Translations under genes and position numbers: made by a program
NCBI RefSeq assembly: GCF_023715145.1
Contig: NZ_JAMBNP010000016.1
Coordinates: 1 to 64,000 of the forward strand
From: Paenibacillus glycanilyticus
Lineage (GTDB): Bacteria > Bacillota > Bacilli > Paenibacillales > Paenibacillaceae
Direction: 5' to 3'
Length of the DNA stretch: 64,000 bases
The notes under the pieces: model-generated
What the model was told of the DNA's origin: nothing
What the model saw: only the letters and a program-made list of their open reading frames with translations
Databases searched by the model: none
Shown: one piece after another, positions 1 to 8,685 of the stretch
Position numbering within the stretch: the first letter of the stretch is position 1
How the letters are laid out: each line of letters begins with the position of its first letter

Positions 1-766
1 GGAGAAGCGTCAGCGTTCGCTTTTGTGAAGGGATGCCAACCATACCTCGTTGATTCGAAGGAATCCCTGAGCAATGGCGATCGGAAGAACATTTCATGCG
101 CAGGCTGCTGTTTAGCCCAAATACAAAAAAAGGGGGTGTCCCATCGTCATCTACATGACTTATGGGACACCCCCGTTCTTTTAAACTGACATACTTATGA
201 TGGCCGATTACAATATGATCCAGCACTTCGATTCCAATAATCGTTCCGGCATCTGTCAAACGTTTTGTAATTGCACCATCCTCCGGACTTGGATCGGGAT
301 TTCCGCTAGGATGGTTGTGAATACATATTATCGATGCACAATTGCGTTTAATGGCTGGACGAAACACTTCTCTTGGATGAACGATACAAGCGTTGAGGCA
401 TCCAATTGATATGAGTTCTTTTGCAATGACTCTATTCTTTGAATCAAGCATTAATATAACAAAGTGCTCTACTTTCAAATAACGCATCTCAGGTTCGGCT
501 AGTTTAAAGACATCTTCAGGACACTGGATCTTATAAACGGGAGGAGGGGATATCGATAGTGTTTGTGCAAATTTTAAAGCTGCAAGGATCTGGCGTGCCT
601 TTGTTTTTCCAATCCCATTTATTGAAATAAGCTCTTGTTCTGTTACATCGATCAGCTCCTCAGGAGTAGGAAACCGAGTGAAGATTTCTTCAATAATGTA
701 GCTGGTAGGGTTTTCGCGAATTGAATTTGCTAACCAATATTTTAATTCGTGGGGTGTACCTTTCAT
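1..766 (-). CDS. radC: RadC-family JAB/MPN-domain protein, partial at the window edge
   Basis: The minus strand from ATG at 766 encodes an N-terminal helix-hairpin-helix segment (SINGIGKTKARQIL) followed by the RadC JAB/MPN domain. Its metal-binding core reads PREVF then HNHPSGNPDPSPED, so the Glu and the HxH...D metal ligands are intact. RadC proteins were named for DNA repair, but their molecular role is still uncertain; copies on plasmids, phages and islands are common. It lies 46 bp downstream of the DUF932 gene on the same strand, probably in one transcript. Oddity: homologues usually end shortly after the YVSLKE motif, but here no stop follows it and the frame stays open to base 1, running through an intrinsic terminator at 125-174. 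Either the stop has been lost or the protein is extended. Family call is firm; the 3' end is unresolved. Confidence 0.85.
   Translation of the reverse strand, partial: MKGTPHELKYWLANSIRENPTSYIIEEIFTRFPTPEELIDVTEQELISINGIGKTKARQILAALKFAQTLSISPPPVYKIQCPEDVFKLAEPEMRYLKVEHFVILMLDSKNRVIAKELISIGCLNACIVHPREVFRPAIKRNCASIICIHNHPSGNPDPSPEDGAITKRLTDAGTIIGIEVLDHIVIGHHKYVSLKERGCPISHVDDDGTPPFFVFGLNSSLRMKCSSDRHCSGIPSNQRGMVGIPSQKRTLTLL
125..174 (-). terminator. Intrinsic terminator at the radC 3' end
   Basis: A perfect 12-bp stem (132-143 with 163-174, GGGGGTGTCCCA on the minus strand) is followed on the minus strand by seven T residues (131 to 125). It lies inside the open radC frame, just after the codons for the conserved YVSLKE end. 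Confidence 0.8.
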
Positions 767-812
767 AAAGAAAACAGACTCCTTTATTGATTTTATTTGA
801 ATAAGTAATGAA

Positions 813-1748
813 TCAGGCTGAAGCCAATATCAACTCATAAGCCTTGTCGATAATCGGATTTCCCTCCATAGTGCGTAAGAACAAGTTCTCCTGATAGGAA
901 GTTGTTTCCCGTAGTGGCTTGGCGTGAATGGCAAAGTCCGACACAGCATTAATAAATCGATAACCATTCTTATCGACCTGAGTTAAATCAGGTGCTTCAA
1001 AATACCGTTCAGTCAGATCATTTCGCAATTGTTTAACATTCCTCAATTGAAGATTCGTTGCTTTGTCGGGTATAGGAAGAAGTGTCTCAATGTACTCCTG
1101 AACTTTGTGATCTGGGGTTCTAATCGTATGAAGTCGTTCGAATTCGACTCCGAGCTTGTCCATATACAATTCTGCGTAGAGCAAAGTCTTTTTGGCTTCA
1201 TCTAATTTGGATTGAATGTTACCTGTATGAATCGTCGTCCAAATCCTTTTGGCACTGCTAAGGGCCAGATTTAAAGTATTCTGACATACGATGCGAACAG
1301 GAGTCATTGCGACTTTAATGCTACCGCTTCCGTCATGACTATTTGAGAACACCATATACGGAGATATGTGGTCCCCGGCAATGACGTAGCTCTCAGGCAA
1401 TTTGGCGAGAAGCCATATCTTTTTGCCGTTTTGTAAGCTACCCGCTGTTTCGAACCGTACACCTTTGCCAAGCAACTCATCTGCGAAAGCAAACGCTTCA
1501 TGGTTCTGGACAATTTTATATCTGTCCGAAACTACACCGAGCAGCCGATGATCGGCTGCTCGGATATTTGCTTTATAACCTGGGATTTCAACAAGATCTT
1601 CAGTTTGAATTGATTTCTGAATGACTGTCCAATCTAGTCCGGCTGCGCTTAGAGCATCATTTGCAGTAAGTGCGTGTTCTACTCGAATTCCGAGCCCATG
1701 CCATGGTGCTTCTCTTACGTAAAACATTGATTCGACATTTGCTGGCAT
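813..1748 (-). CDS. DUF932 / phage-plasmid-like protein (TIGR03299 type)
   Basis: This 311-residue protein has the features of the DUF932 family: an N-terminal WHGLG segment, a central SDRYKIVQNHEAF stretch and the VRIVCQNTLN motif. The family is found on plasmids, prophages and integrated islands; its biochemical function is unknown. I placed the start at ATG 1748 because GGAG lies 8 bases upstream (1757-1760), while an in-frame ATG at 1778 has no ribosome site. It precedes radC on the same strand with a 46-bp gap, a pairing often seen on mobile DNA. Base composition is AT-rich like the rest of the left 10 kb. Confidence 0.8.
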   Translation of the reverse strand: MPANVESMFYVREAPWHGLGIRVEHALTANDALSAAGLDWTVIQKSIQTEDLVEIPGYKANIRAADHRLLGVVSDRYKIVQNHEAFAFADELLGKGVRFETAGSLQNGKKIWLLAKLPESYVIAGDHISPYMVFSNSHDGSGSIKVAMTPVRIVCQNTLNLALSSAKRIWTTIHTGNIQSKLDEAKKTLLYAELYMDKLGVEFERLHTIRTPDHKVQEYIETLLPIPDKATNLQLRNVKQLRNDLTERYFEAPDLTQVDKNGYRFINAVSDFAIHAKPLRETTSYQENLFLRTMEGNPIIDKAYELILASA

Positions 1749-1998
1749 CGTATCATCTCCATTCTTATTAAGTATCATGGGTATAATATAGAAATGACCA
1801 TTTTAGTTTTACGATAGAAAGATATATCAACTTTCTAAGTATGCATCGAGAGATAAACAATCAGTGCATGCAATACGGTTTTGACAGGAAAATTACTAAA
1901 AGTGTGAAAAGAGGTGTTTATTAAAAATTTGACATGTAGTTTTTTTTGTGATTTGACGGTACAATATATGGAAATAAAACTCTCGGAGGTTATTCGGG
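1749..1998. other. Divergent intergenic region
   Basis: This AT-rich spacer separates the leftward DUF932/radC pair from the rightward defence-like cassette. It must hold promoters for both. A 6-bp inverted repeat AGAAAG/CTTTCT spans 1816-1836, and a TTGACA occurs at 1929-1934, but no well spaced -10 follows it; TACAAT at 1960-1965 is the best -10 candidate for the rightward genes. No gene is visible. Confidence 0.5.
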
Positions 1999-2802
1999 TT
2001 GCCTATTACTGAATTAAGATATATATTCTCAGACTATAATTTAGCGGATCTGCATGTTCCTCCTTGGAAGCAATATAGCATTCATATTCATGAGTCTAGT
2101 TTACGTACGGTGGATTTAGTTGAGCAGAAAATGATACATCTTCTTGGAGGGGGGACCTATACTAGAAATCAAGTTTGGGTAGATTTACAGGGGGTTTATG
2201 GTTTCGCAGACGGTGTGGGTAGTATTAACGCATTAGGTCATGATTTTTTAGCTTTTGCAGCTACAGCTCCTAATAGTTTCTCCAAGGAGTTATGGATATA
2301 TCGAGAGCATTCCCGAGCAACATCGGATACCCTGAAAAGTACATTCGTGAGAAGAAACAATAATTTGCATATATTTCTAAAACATATTTCTGGTCAGTAT
2401 TCTAGAAAACTGTTTGACGGATCCTATGAAAGCGATAAGGCTCTTGCGTTTGCTGAACATCTAATTCCATTTCCAAAAAGTATAACTAGGTTATTTCATT
2501 TATCCTGGGCACAAATTGTTTCTTTGACAAACCGATCAGATACTAATATTGATTCACTTATTTCACGGTTACACCCAACCCATGATAATCTATTGATAAG
2601 CTTGTTGACACGAATAAAAACATACAATAGAGAAGAGAGCAGAAGAAGGATAGCAATTACTTCAATCATGCTGATTCCTATTATCGAGCGTATAAATGCA
2701 AGAGGATATTCCCCTTCGAATGTGGTTTATCCTTTTAATAAATTCTTCAATGTTCAAGAAGTTAATATCCAATTACAATCGCTAGGATACACCATTTATT
2801 AG
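1999..2802 (+). CDS. Unrecognised 267-residue protein, first gene of the McrBC-like cassette
   Basis: I do not recognise this protein. It starts with TTG at 1999, with GGAGG at 1985-1989, and lies 11 bp before the McrB-like gene, which suggests co-translation. No signal peptide or transmembrane segment is apparent. The N-terminal third contains aromatic-rich strands (VWVDLQGVYGF, LAFAATAP), the rest looks helical with basic patches. In classical McrBC the DNA-reading domain is fused to the N-terminus of McrB; here the NTPase begins almost directly with its Walker A motif and lacks such a domain. By inference this separate protein could be the target-recognition or regulatory subunit. That is a hypothesis from context only. 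Confidence 0.6.
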   Translation: MPITELRYIFSDYNLADLHVPPWKQYSIHIHESSLRTVDLVEQKMIHLLGGGTYTRNQVWVDLQGVYGFADGVGSINALGHDFLAFAATAPNSFSKELWIYREHSRATSDTLKSTFVRRNNNLHIFLKHISGQYSRKLFDGSYESDKALAFAEHLIPFPKSITRLFHLSWAQIVSLTNRSDTNIDSLISRLHPTHDNLLISLLTRIKTYNREESRRRIAITSIMLIPIIERINARGYSPSNVVYPFNKFFNVQEVNIQLQSLGYTIY

Positions 2803-2813
2803 GAGGTTTTGGT

Positions 2814-4304
2814 TTGTCACTTCAGACACATTTAACCGGTACCCAGCTTCTCTTCGACCCTCAAAACGTTTTGGACCTATTCATATCTTTAAAAACTTCT
2901 CCTTTAGTGATTTTTACAGGCGTTTCAGGCAGTGGTAAAACTAAATTGGCCCAAAGTTTAGTGGAGTATTTCTGCATTCCTACAGCTGTTGCAGCTCCAA
3001 CTGGTATCACACCTCACGTAAGTGTCGAAAATCACAGATATAAATTCGTATCAGTTAGACCGGATTGGCTAGATAATAAAGGATTATTGGGCTACTATAA
3101 CCCCTTGACTGGCGTTTATTACAGCACCCCTATATTAGAATTGCTAATGGATGCCCATCATGAACCAACAGAACCTTTTTTCATAGTTCTAGATGAGATG
3201 AATTTGGCGAAAGCTGAATATTATTTCGCTGATTTCTTAAGTGTACTAGAGAGTAGAAGATTTTCTGCAGTTACAGGGCAGTGGGAGTCTGAGGAGATCG
3301 ATCTTCACAGAGCTGGTCAAAGAGTACTGGCGAAAATTTATACAAGCGATGCATTTCGAATTGCGGCAGTAGGAAGAATGCCGGTCAATGATGATGAGTT
3401 TGTTTTGGTTACTCCTTCTGGTGAAAGGGAGTATTTTGTACCTGAAAAAATACAGATCCCACCGAATGTTTATGTGATTGGTACTGTTAATATCGATGAA
3501 ACAACTTACAGGTTTAGCCCAAAAATCATAGATAGGGCACATGTAATTGAGATGAATGGTGCAGAAATAATCAACTACTTTCATAGCCTGAGACCAGTAG
3601 CCGCTCCAGCTGCTGCTCCAGCTGCTGCTCCAGCTGCTGCTCCAGCTGCTGCTCCAGCTGCTGCTCCAGCTGCTGCTCCAGCTGCTGCTCCAGCTGCTGC
3701 TCCAGCTGCTGCTCCAGCCGCTGCTCCAGCCGCTGCTCCAGTTCTTATTTCAAATTATAGTAGTATTCATTTCACGGTCGAAGATCTATCACATAACAGA
3801 AATTACCAATCACCGAGAACAGAGGCCTCCATTTTGTTCGATCCACTAAACTTTCGTGGTGGGGAGAACATAGTTGAAGTCTCAATGAGTCAAATATGGG
3901 GTATTCTAAATAATACGCCATTTCGTTTTAGTTACAGAACCATTAATAGGGTTCTACAATTCGTTGGAAATGGGATTGATTTGATTAGCAATAGTGGATT
4001 AGCTCCTACATATGACGATGTAGTAGATTGTTTGGATAGTAGCTTCACACTAAAGATTTTGCCAAGGATTCATGGACAGAGACGCCAAATTGAAACGTTA
4101 TTAACCAACCTTTTATATTTTTGCAATGCGACATTTTCGACAACAGATTATGATGAAATTATTAATGCTAAAACTATTCCAAGACTTCATTCAACTATTA
4201 CAAATCCGTTGTTTACATCTACCGATTATAGGTTCCCTAGAACCGCCAAAGCCACACATAAAGTTTTACATTCATTGAATAATAATTATGGGAGTTTTAT
4301 CTAA
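2814..4304 (+). CDS. McrB-like AAA+ NTPase with AAAP-repeat linker
   Basis: This 496-residue protein is a motor of the McrB branch of AAA+ NTPases. Walker A is GVSGSGKT at residues 36-43, Walker B is FFIVLDEMN ending near 130, and the segment VIGTVNID at 221-228 corresponds to the GTMNTAD-type signature of McrB. A candidate arginine finger region follows (SPKIIDRA, 235-242). There is almost no N-terminal domain before Walker A. Residues 263-309 are a pure Ala-Pro tract, AAP plus eleven AAAP units, between the NTPase core and the C-terminal helical part. The start is TTG with AGGAGG 7 bases upstream. It overlaps the next gene by one base (TAATG). Expected role: NTP-driven translocation or assembly with the partner nuclease. 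GTP versus ATP use cannot be told from sequence. Confidence 0.8.
   Translation: MSLQTHLTGTQLLFDPQNVLDLFISLKTSPLVIFTGVSGSGKTKLAQSLVEYFCIPTAVAAPTGITPHVSVENHRYKFVSVRPDWLDNKGLLGYYNPLTGVYYSTPILELLMDAHHEPTEPFFIVLDEMNLAKAEYYFADFLSVLESRRFSAVTGQWESEEIDLHRAGQRVLAKIYTSDAFRIAAVGRMPVNDDEFVLVTPSGEREYFVPEKIQIPPNVYVIGTVNIDETTYRFSPKIIDRAHVIEMNGAEIINYFHSLRPVAAPAAAPAAAPAAAPAAAPAAAPAAAPAAAPAAAPAAAPAAAPAAAPVLISNYSSIHFTVEDLSHNRNYQSPRTEASILFDPLNFRGGENIVEVSMSQIWGILNNTPFRFSYRTINRVLQFVGNGIDLISNSGLAPTYDDVVDCLDSSFTLKILPRIHGQRRQIETLLTNLLYFCNATFSTTDYDEIINAKTIPRLHSTITNPLFTSTDYRFPRTAKATHKVLHSLNNNYGSFI
3600..3740 (+). repeat. 12-bp in-frame minisatellite coding for AAAP units
   Basis: The 141-bp tract codes for AAP plus eleven AAAP units. 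The unit GCTGCTGCTCCA is almost perfectly conserved, and only the last two units begin with GCC. Its length is a multiple of 12, so changes in copy number keep the frame and only alter the length of the linker. The near identity at the DNA level points to recent slippage expansion. Confidence 0.95.
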
Positions 4305-6148
4305 TGACGGATTGGTTTCAAGTTAATCATTTGGAATCAAACGTAGGCCAAGTGAAAATAAAGTTTTTTGTACAAAATAATCCGGTAGTCATTCAGGAAA
4401 CATTAGAAATGTATTATCACGGATATATAATTAAGTTATACGGATCTTATACTGATAAACAGACCGAAGCTGCCCATTATCCTTTAATTTATAAAGATTC
4501 ACAATTCATAAATGAGCTTCAAGCTTTAGAAAACGAATCATATCGCCTGGAAATTGCACATCCTGGGGTTCAGAATCTGAAGGTAATGTCAAAGTTGCAT
4601 AATGAATCACCAACATCATTGCGTAAAGAGATCTATGTCAATCCAAATGTGACAGCTAATTTTGTTAATTGGAGATCGTATGTTGGTAAGGAATATTTAA
4701 GAGTTACATGGGACACTTTTTCCAGTTGGCAAATTCCTATCGAAGTTAGAGCAAGTAAGGTAGATTACTTTGCTGATTACAAAACAATGGTTGAAGAAAT
4801 AACAGCTTCAATTTCGAATATAATTTGGAATGAGAAGTCGATGACCAGTTTAAACGCTGCGAAAAAGAATGCAAAATCTAAGAGATCTCAACTTGAGGAC
4901 TTTTTCTTTATTAAAGCGGCGATGATGCCTGACCGAATTCCGTCTTATTTGCAAATAATTGAGTCTTCCCCTGTAACAGATTTGCTATACGAACGAAGAG
5001 TTAAATCAATAGGTGAAGTAAGTAATCTAGATTATAGAAGCTTGATATCGATTGCTTCAAACCCAGATTTTCTTATTACGCATGCCAACACAGCGATACC
5101 TACCATACCTGGTCTACTTAACCGTTTACCAACCGATGTTGAAGAAAAGTTTAATCGATTGACCTTTGATACGCCAGAAAACCAATTCGTAAAGTATTGG
5201 ATGATTGAAATCAGCAATCGATTGGATGAAATTGAGAAATTTTATGATGACGATACATTTATTGGCTTTGATTCTAAACTGATTAATGCAGAAATTAGGC
5301 ATTTGTTGGCTCACCCGATGTTTAATGAAGTTTCTAATGTACAATACCCAGAGACTAGTAGTTTGTCGCTAAGAAGACGAGCGGGCTATGCTGAGATGTT
5401 CGAATTGTACGAGAAGTTTTCTGAGATGTCCGATCTGGATTTAGATGACCTGGTGAACTTATTATTCCATCGACAAATAAAACCGGTATATGAGATTTAC
5501 GAATTATGGGTGTTATTTGAATTGATCGAAATTCTAAAATCAATTGCAACAGGAACTGTTCAATATAGTTATGGCAAAGGCAAAGCACCAATTACTGCAG
5601 TAAAAATACCGTTCCACTCTCTTATGTTGGAATTGAACTATCAAACAGTTATTGAACCTGAAATATCAAATAAACCGCTAACTTCTTTTTCTCTTAGAAT
5701 GGACCCAGATTTTAGATTAACGGTGTTCGATGGTTCAAAATTACTAGGGGGGATTGTTCTTGACGCTAAGTACAAATTCAAATCAGTAAACGAGATTATG
5801 AATAGAGAACTTTTGGAAGAAGAAGGGGAAGGAGATAACGTCTCCTCAATCCGTAAAGTAAAACGAATTGATTTGTTAATGATGCATGCCTATAAAGATT
5901 CGATTAGAGAAGTTTCTGGAGCATATGTGCTACTCCCTAGTCAAGAACTTAATGGGACTAGATGGTTTGAAAAACAAGGGGAGGTATTGCCTTCGGTTGG
6001 TGCGTTACCCTTATATCCATTTTCACTATCTACTTCCGTTAGAGATACGCAGCGAAATGAGATAAAAGCTCATCTATTAGAGATTATCGATGTATTAAAA
6101 AATAGAAAAGCAAGAAGAAGAGCATTAATATACAAAAAGAAACCTTAA
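4304..6148 (+). CDS. McrC-like DUF2357 protein with PD-(D/E)XK nuclease domain
   Basis: This 614-residue protein matches the DUF2357/DUF524 (McrC-like) type: a long N-terminal beta-rich region, a helical middle, and a C-terminal PD-(D/E)XK nuclease. The nuclease core is visible as P468-D469 followed by D487-A488-K489 (LDAKYKF), with an upstream TVIEPEIS stretch that may supply the first Glu. It starts at ATG 4304, overlapping the stop of the McrB-like NTPase by one base, so the two are almost certainly made together. Known McrBC systems use the McrB motor to bring McrC nuclease to modified DNA, and LlaJI-type systems use a similar pair with methyltransferases. Here methyltransferases lie directly downstream on the other strand. 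Specificity is unknown. Confidence 0.8.
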   Translation: MTDWFQVNHLESNVGQVKIKFFVQNNPVVIQETLEMYYHGYIIKLYGSYTDKQTEAAHYPLIYKDSQFINELQALENESYRLEIAHPGVQNLKVMSKLHNESPTSLRKEIYVNPNVTANFVNWRSYVGKEYLRVTWDTFSSWQIPIEVRASKVDYFADYKTMVEEITASISNIIWNEKSMTSLNAAKKNAKSKRSQLEDFFFIKAAMMPDRIPSYLQIIESSPVTDLLYERRVKSIGEVSNLDYRSLISIASNPDFLITHANTAIPTIPGLLNRLPTDVEEKFNRLTFDTPENQFVKYWMIEISNRLDEIEKFYDDDTFIGFDSKLINAEIRHLLAHPMFNEVSNVQYPETSSLSLRRRAGYAEMFELYEKFSEMSDLDLDDLVNLLFHRQIKPVYEIYELWVLFELIEILKSIATGTVQYSYGKGKAPITAVKIPFHSLMLELNYQTVIEPEISNKPLTSFSLRMDPDFRLTVFDGSKLLGGIVLDAKYKFKSVNEIMNRELLEEEGEGDNVSSIRKVKRIDLLMMHAYKDSIREVSGAYVLLPSQELNGTRWFEKQGEVLPSVGALPLYPFSLSTSVRDTQRNEIKAHLLEIIDVLKNRKARRRALIYKKKP

Positions 6149-6204
6149 CAAATAAAGGATGAACATTTTTTTGAAAGATAACGAAGTAATTTATTAAAAA
6201 AATA

Positions 6205-6252
6205 CAGAAGAGCCGTTCAAGCCATTTCATAGGCTATGAGAGCGGTTCTTCT
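6205..6252. terminator. Bidirectional terminator between convergent nuclease and methyltransferase genes
   Basis: CAGAAGAGCCG near 6205 pairs with CGGTTCTTCTG ending at 6252, allowing one G-U pair. A-rich sequence precedes it and T-rich sequence follows it, as expected for a terminator used from both sides. Confidence 0.65.
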
Positions 6253-6302
6253 GCATTATTATTAATTCTGATAACAATAACAAAGGCCTTAAATCAGGTA
6301 TC

Positions 6303-7334
6303 CTAAGTTTCTTTTCTAAATATCAGTATATACTGATGCATTTGATGCATCACGTAAGCATAAGGATATCCGAAAGGAAACAAATCATTTGCTTGATCAT
6401 ACCAGATTTTAACACCGCGGTATACAAGCCCAGGTATTGTAGACAGTGTATTAATTATATCGGCATGTAAAATGTTTGGGGACCCTGGTTTGGGCTGAAG
6501 GTCTTTGCAAAAAACAACGGCATATTTTCCAACAGCAAGTCGATTAACAGCTAGTTGCATGATGTCTCTGAATCTAATAAGAAAATCGTTATACTCTAGG
6601 TTTCCAAGATCTCTTTGATCATCAGTATATGGGGATGGATCAGATTTACCGTAAAACTTCATTTTTTGTCCAGTTTTCTTTTTTTTCATCATATCTGCAT
6701 AAGGAGGATCGGTAATAATCATACTGAACTCTCTATTCAATAGTTCATTATTAGAGGCTAGGACCTCCAAGGAGTCACCCTGAATCGTACTCTCTATTGG
6801 TAAATTTTCTGCTACGCATGCTTGTTGGTATGCGTCTAAATACACACCATTTAGATCGATTCCTACTCCGTGCCGGGGTGTTTCACAAATAGATCCACCG
6901 ATTAAGCTCCCACCAACACCTACAAATGGATCGAGTATCCATTGATCACCTTTGGTGAAGAAGGAAATGATATCTCTCATTAACTGTGGTGGCTTTGGAG
7001 AAGGATGAATTTTTCTAAGGTCAAAGCTCTTCCCATCTCGTATAGTTGGAGGGTAGGCTTGAATTAATACACTATTTAAAAAGAAGGTCCACTCCCTACC
7101 CGTTAAGTCATTTAAATTGTTTCTTTTGTCGAATATTCCACGTTCCCCTAAATCTATACCATTTTTTCCGGGGGCTTTACTCTTGTTCCTTCCTTTGCTC
7201 TTTTCTGTTCTCCAGAATGGTGCTTCAACGGTAGTTCCATCCGCCTCTCCGGTAGTTTCAATAATAGATTCAATATTCTCGCAATCAAGTTGGTCATTTT
7301 CTATTGTTTTTGTAATACTATTGGTATTTAACAT
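6303..7334 (-). CDS. DNA methyltransferase (N6-adenine or N4-cytosine class)
   Basis: This 343-residue protein has the AdoMet-binding motif DPFVGVGGSLIGG and the catalytic motif DPPYADM, which marks amino-methyltransferases. A KPPQL segment lies before motif I. Motif I precedes motif IV, so the order is not that of the beta class. I chose ATG 7334, which has GGAGAG 8 bases upstream and overlaps the end of the D12 methyltransferase by 17 bp; an upstream in-frame ATG at 7457 lies deep inside that gene and lacks a ribosome site. It is the last gene of a leftward three-gene unit (RHH-like regulator, D12 methyltransferase, this gene). Likely role: modification of host DNA to protect it from, or target it for, the nearby nuclease complex. 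Confidence 0.85.
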   Translation of the reverse strand: MLNTNSITKTIENDQLDCENIESIIETTGEADGTTVEAPFWRTEKSKGRNKSKAPGKNGIDLGERGIFDKRNNLNDLTGREWTFFLNSVLIQAYPPTIRDGKSFDLRKIHPSPKPPQLMRDIISFFTKGDQWILDPFVGVGGSLIGGSICETPRHGVGIDLNGVYLDAYQQACVAENLPIESTIQGDSLEVLASNNELLNREFSMIITDPPYADMMKKKKTGQKMKFYGKSDPSPYTDDQRDLGNLEYNDFLIRFRDIMQLAVNRLAVGKYAVVFCKDLQPKPGSPNILHADIINTLSTIPGLVYRGVKIWYDQANDLFPFGYPYAYVMHQMHQYILIFRKET

Positions 7335-8391
7335 AATATAATCTCTCCTTAACATCAGGACCTTTTGAGTTCCCATTATTACTTTTATAACGTCTAAATT
7401 GGATATCCTTGAATTCAACCGAACCTTTTGTTGAAAGAATCTTGATAATCTCCTCATGACTAATTAGTCCATCTGCATTATAACTTAGAAACAAATGACG
7501 GCAGCGTATGTTATTTACTAATTCAAGCAAAGCTGGGGCTGCTTTGTCACGATAACAAAAGGGGGAACTTGTGGCCCCCCAAGGCCTTAAGCCTGTCTTT
7601 CCTTTAACATCAGGCTCATCGCCTACTGCAATGGTTTCGAGAATATGGTAATAAGCGCCGTAGTGTCTCCACGTGTACGGTGGATCTAGGTATACGATGT
7701 CGGACTGAATACGTTTTGCTAATTCTAGAGCGTCTTCTTTGAATATCTTGTTTTTATTCTTTATTTGCTGTGAATTCAATTGGACCCTTTCCAATTTAAT
7801 ATCATTTAACGCACGCTTGTCCCATTCTTTTAGGAATGCACCATAGGTCCCCGCTATATTTGCAATTTTGTTCGTAGCACTTAAAAGGGACGCAAGTAGC
7901 AAACACTCTTCATACTCGTCAATCAGCATTGTATTCTTCCACTCGCTTATTAATGAACGGATGCCATCGATTTTTGCGGCATTAATACCAGTAAAGAATA
8001 GTCTGTGATTGAGTTGTTCTCTTGTACCTTCATCAGAATATTCTCGATATATGAACCCCTGCAAAGGTTCAGAATGATTTAGGTGATCTAGAATAATGTC
8101 ATAGTTATCGGCGAATAAATTAACTGGCTTTACAAGTATCCTGTTAGATTGCAACAACTTTTCAAAGAGGGGTCTATCAGGACTTAATAAGCCTGCTTTA
8201 GCCCATATAGTACAATAAGATAAATTGTCATTTGCAATAATCTCATAGTTTTTTTCGTTGAAGTGTTTAGAAACAACAGCAGTTCCGCAAAATAGATCTG
8301 CGAAGGTATTACAATTATCTTTGTTTGTTTTACTTTCTATTTCAGCAGAAATAAATCCTATCAGCCTCTCTTTTGATCCTATATACCTCAA
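7318..8391 (-). CDS. D12-class N6-adenine DNA methyltransferase
   Basis: This 357-residue protein has the D12 (Dam-like) layout: an N-terminal MRYIGSKERL substrate/AdoMet segment, motif I as DLFCGTAVVSKHF, and the catalytic DPPYTWRHY near residue 240. The family transfers a methyl group to the N6 of adenine in a specific sequence. The region between motif I and DPPY is long and probably holds target recognition. It sits 61 bp after the small regulator gene and overlaps the second methyltransferase by 17 bp, indicating one operon. Two amino-methyltransferases of different classes next to a nuclease usually mean that both strands of an asymmetric site are modified; this is inference. Confidence 0.88.
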   Translation of the reverse strand: MRYIGSKERLIGFISAEIESKTNKDNCNTFADLFCGTAVVSKHFNEKNYEIIANDNLSYCTIWAKAGLLSPDRPLFEKLLQSNRILVKPVNLFADNYDIILDHLNHSEPLQGFIYREYSDEGTREQLNHRLFFTGINAAKIDGIRSLISEWKNTMLIDEYEECLLLASLLSATNKIANIAGTYGAFLKEWDKRALNDIKLERVQLNSQQIKNKNKIFKEDALELAKRIQSDIVYLDPPYTWRHYGAYYHILETIAVGDEPDVKGKTGLRPWGATSSPFCYRDKAAPALLELVNNIRCRHLFLSYNADGLISHEEIIKILSTKGSVEFKDIQFRRYKSNNGNSKGPDVKERLYYVKYQ

Positions 8392-8452
8392 AATAAACCA
8401 CCTTATTTATTAGAATGAATACACAAGAAGTAATTAAAACTAGATTTTCTTA

Positions 8453-8668
8453 TTATATATTTTCTTGTGATAAATAGCTGTTTTCGTTTTTCTCAGCAAT
8501 TAAAAAATGTTCATTTAGAGAGTGAAGGTTTTTTGTAACATAAGATGAAGCCATATTTACGAACCATTCTTTTAGTGTGGTTTCATTTTTTTCTAATACT
8601 AAATATAAATTTCTTTTTAGGGCAGTATCAATTTCTAATACTACCCTTCCAGATTTTCCCCTAGCCAT
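8453..8668 (-). CDS. Small DNA-binding-like protein, probable RHH regulator of the methyltransferase operon
   Basis: The 71-residue product begins MARGKSGRVVLEID, a short basic strand, followed by two predicted helices (ALKRNLYLVLEKNETTLKEWFVNMASSYV). This strand-helix-helix pattern is that of ribbon-helix-helix repressors and of small antitoxin-like regulators found before modification genes. A strong AGGAGGGG site lies just upstream. Its own promoter carries a perfect 7-bp inverted repeat, so autoregulation is likely. The link to RHH is from pattern only and there is no diagnostic motif. Confidence 0.65.
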   Translation of the reverse strand: MARGKSGRVVLEIDTALKRNLYLVLEKNETTLKEWFVNMASSYVTKNLHSLNEHFLIAEKNENSYLSQENI

Positions 8669-8685
8669 ATTATACCCCTCCTATG

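Noticed and set aside
1929..1965. TTGACA at 1929-1934 as -35 of the defence cassette
   Set aside because: The nearest good -10 (TACAAT 1960-1965) is 25 bp away, too far for a normal sigma-A promoter.
3600..3740. Tandem repeat considered as a CRISPR array
   Set aside because: No spacers; it is a contiguous 12-bp in-frame minisatellite inside a coding region.
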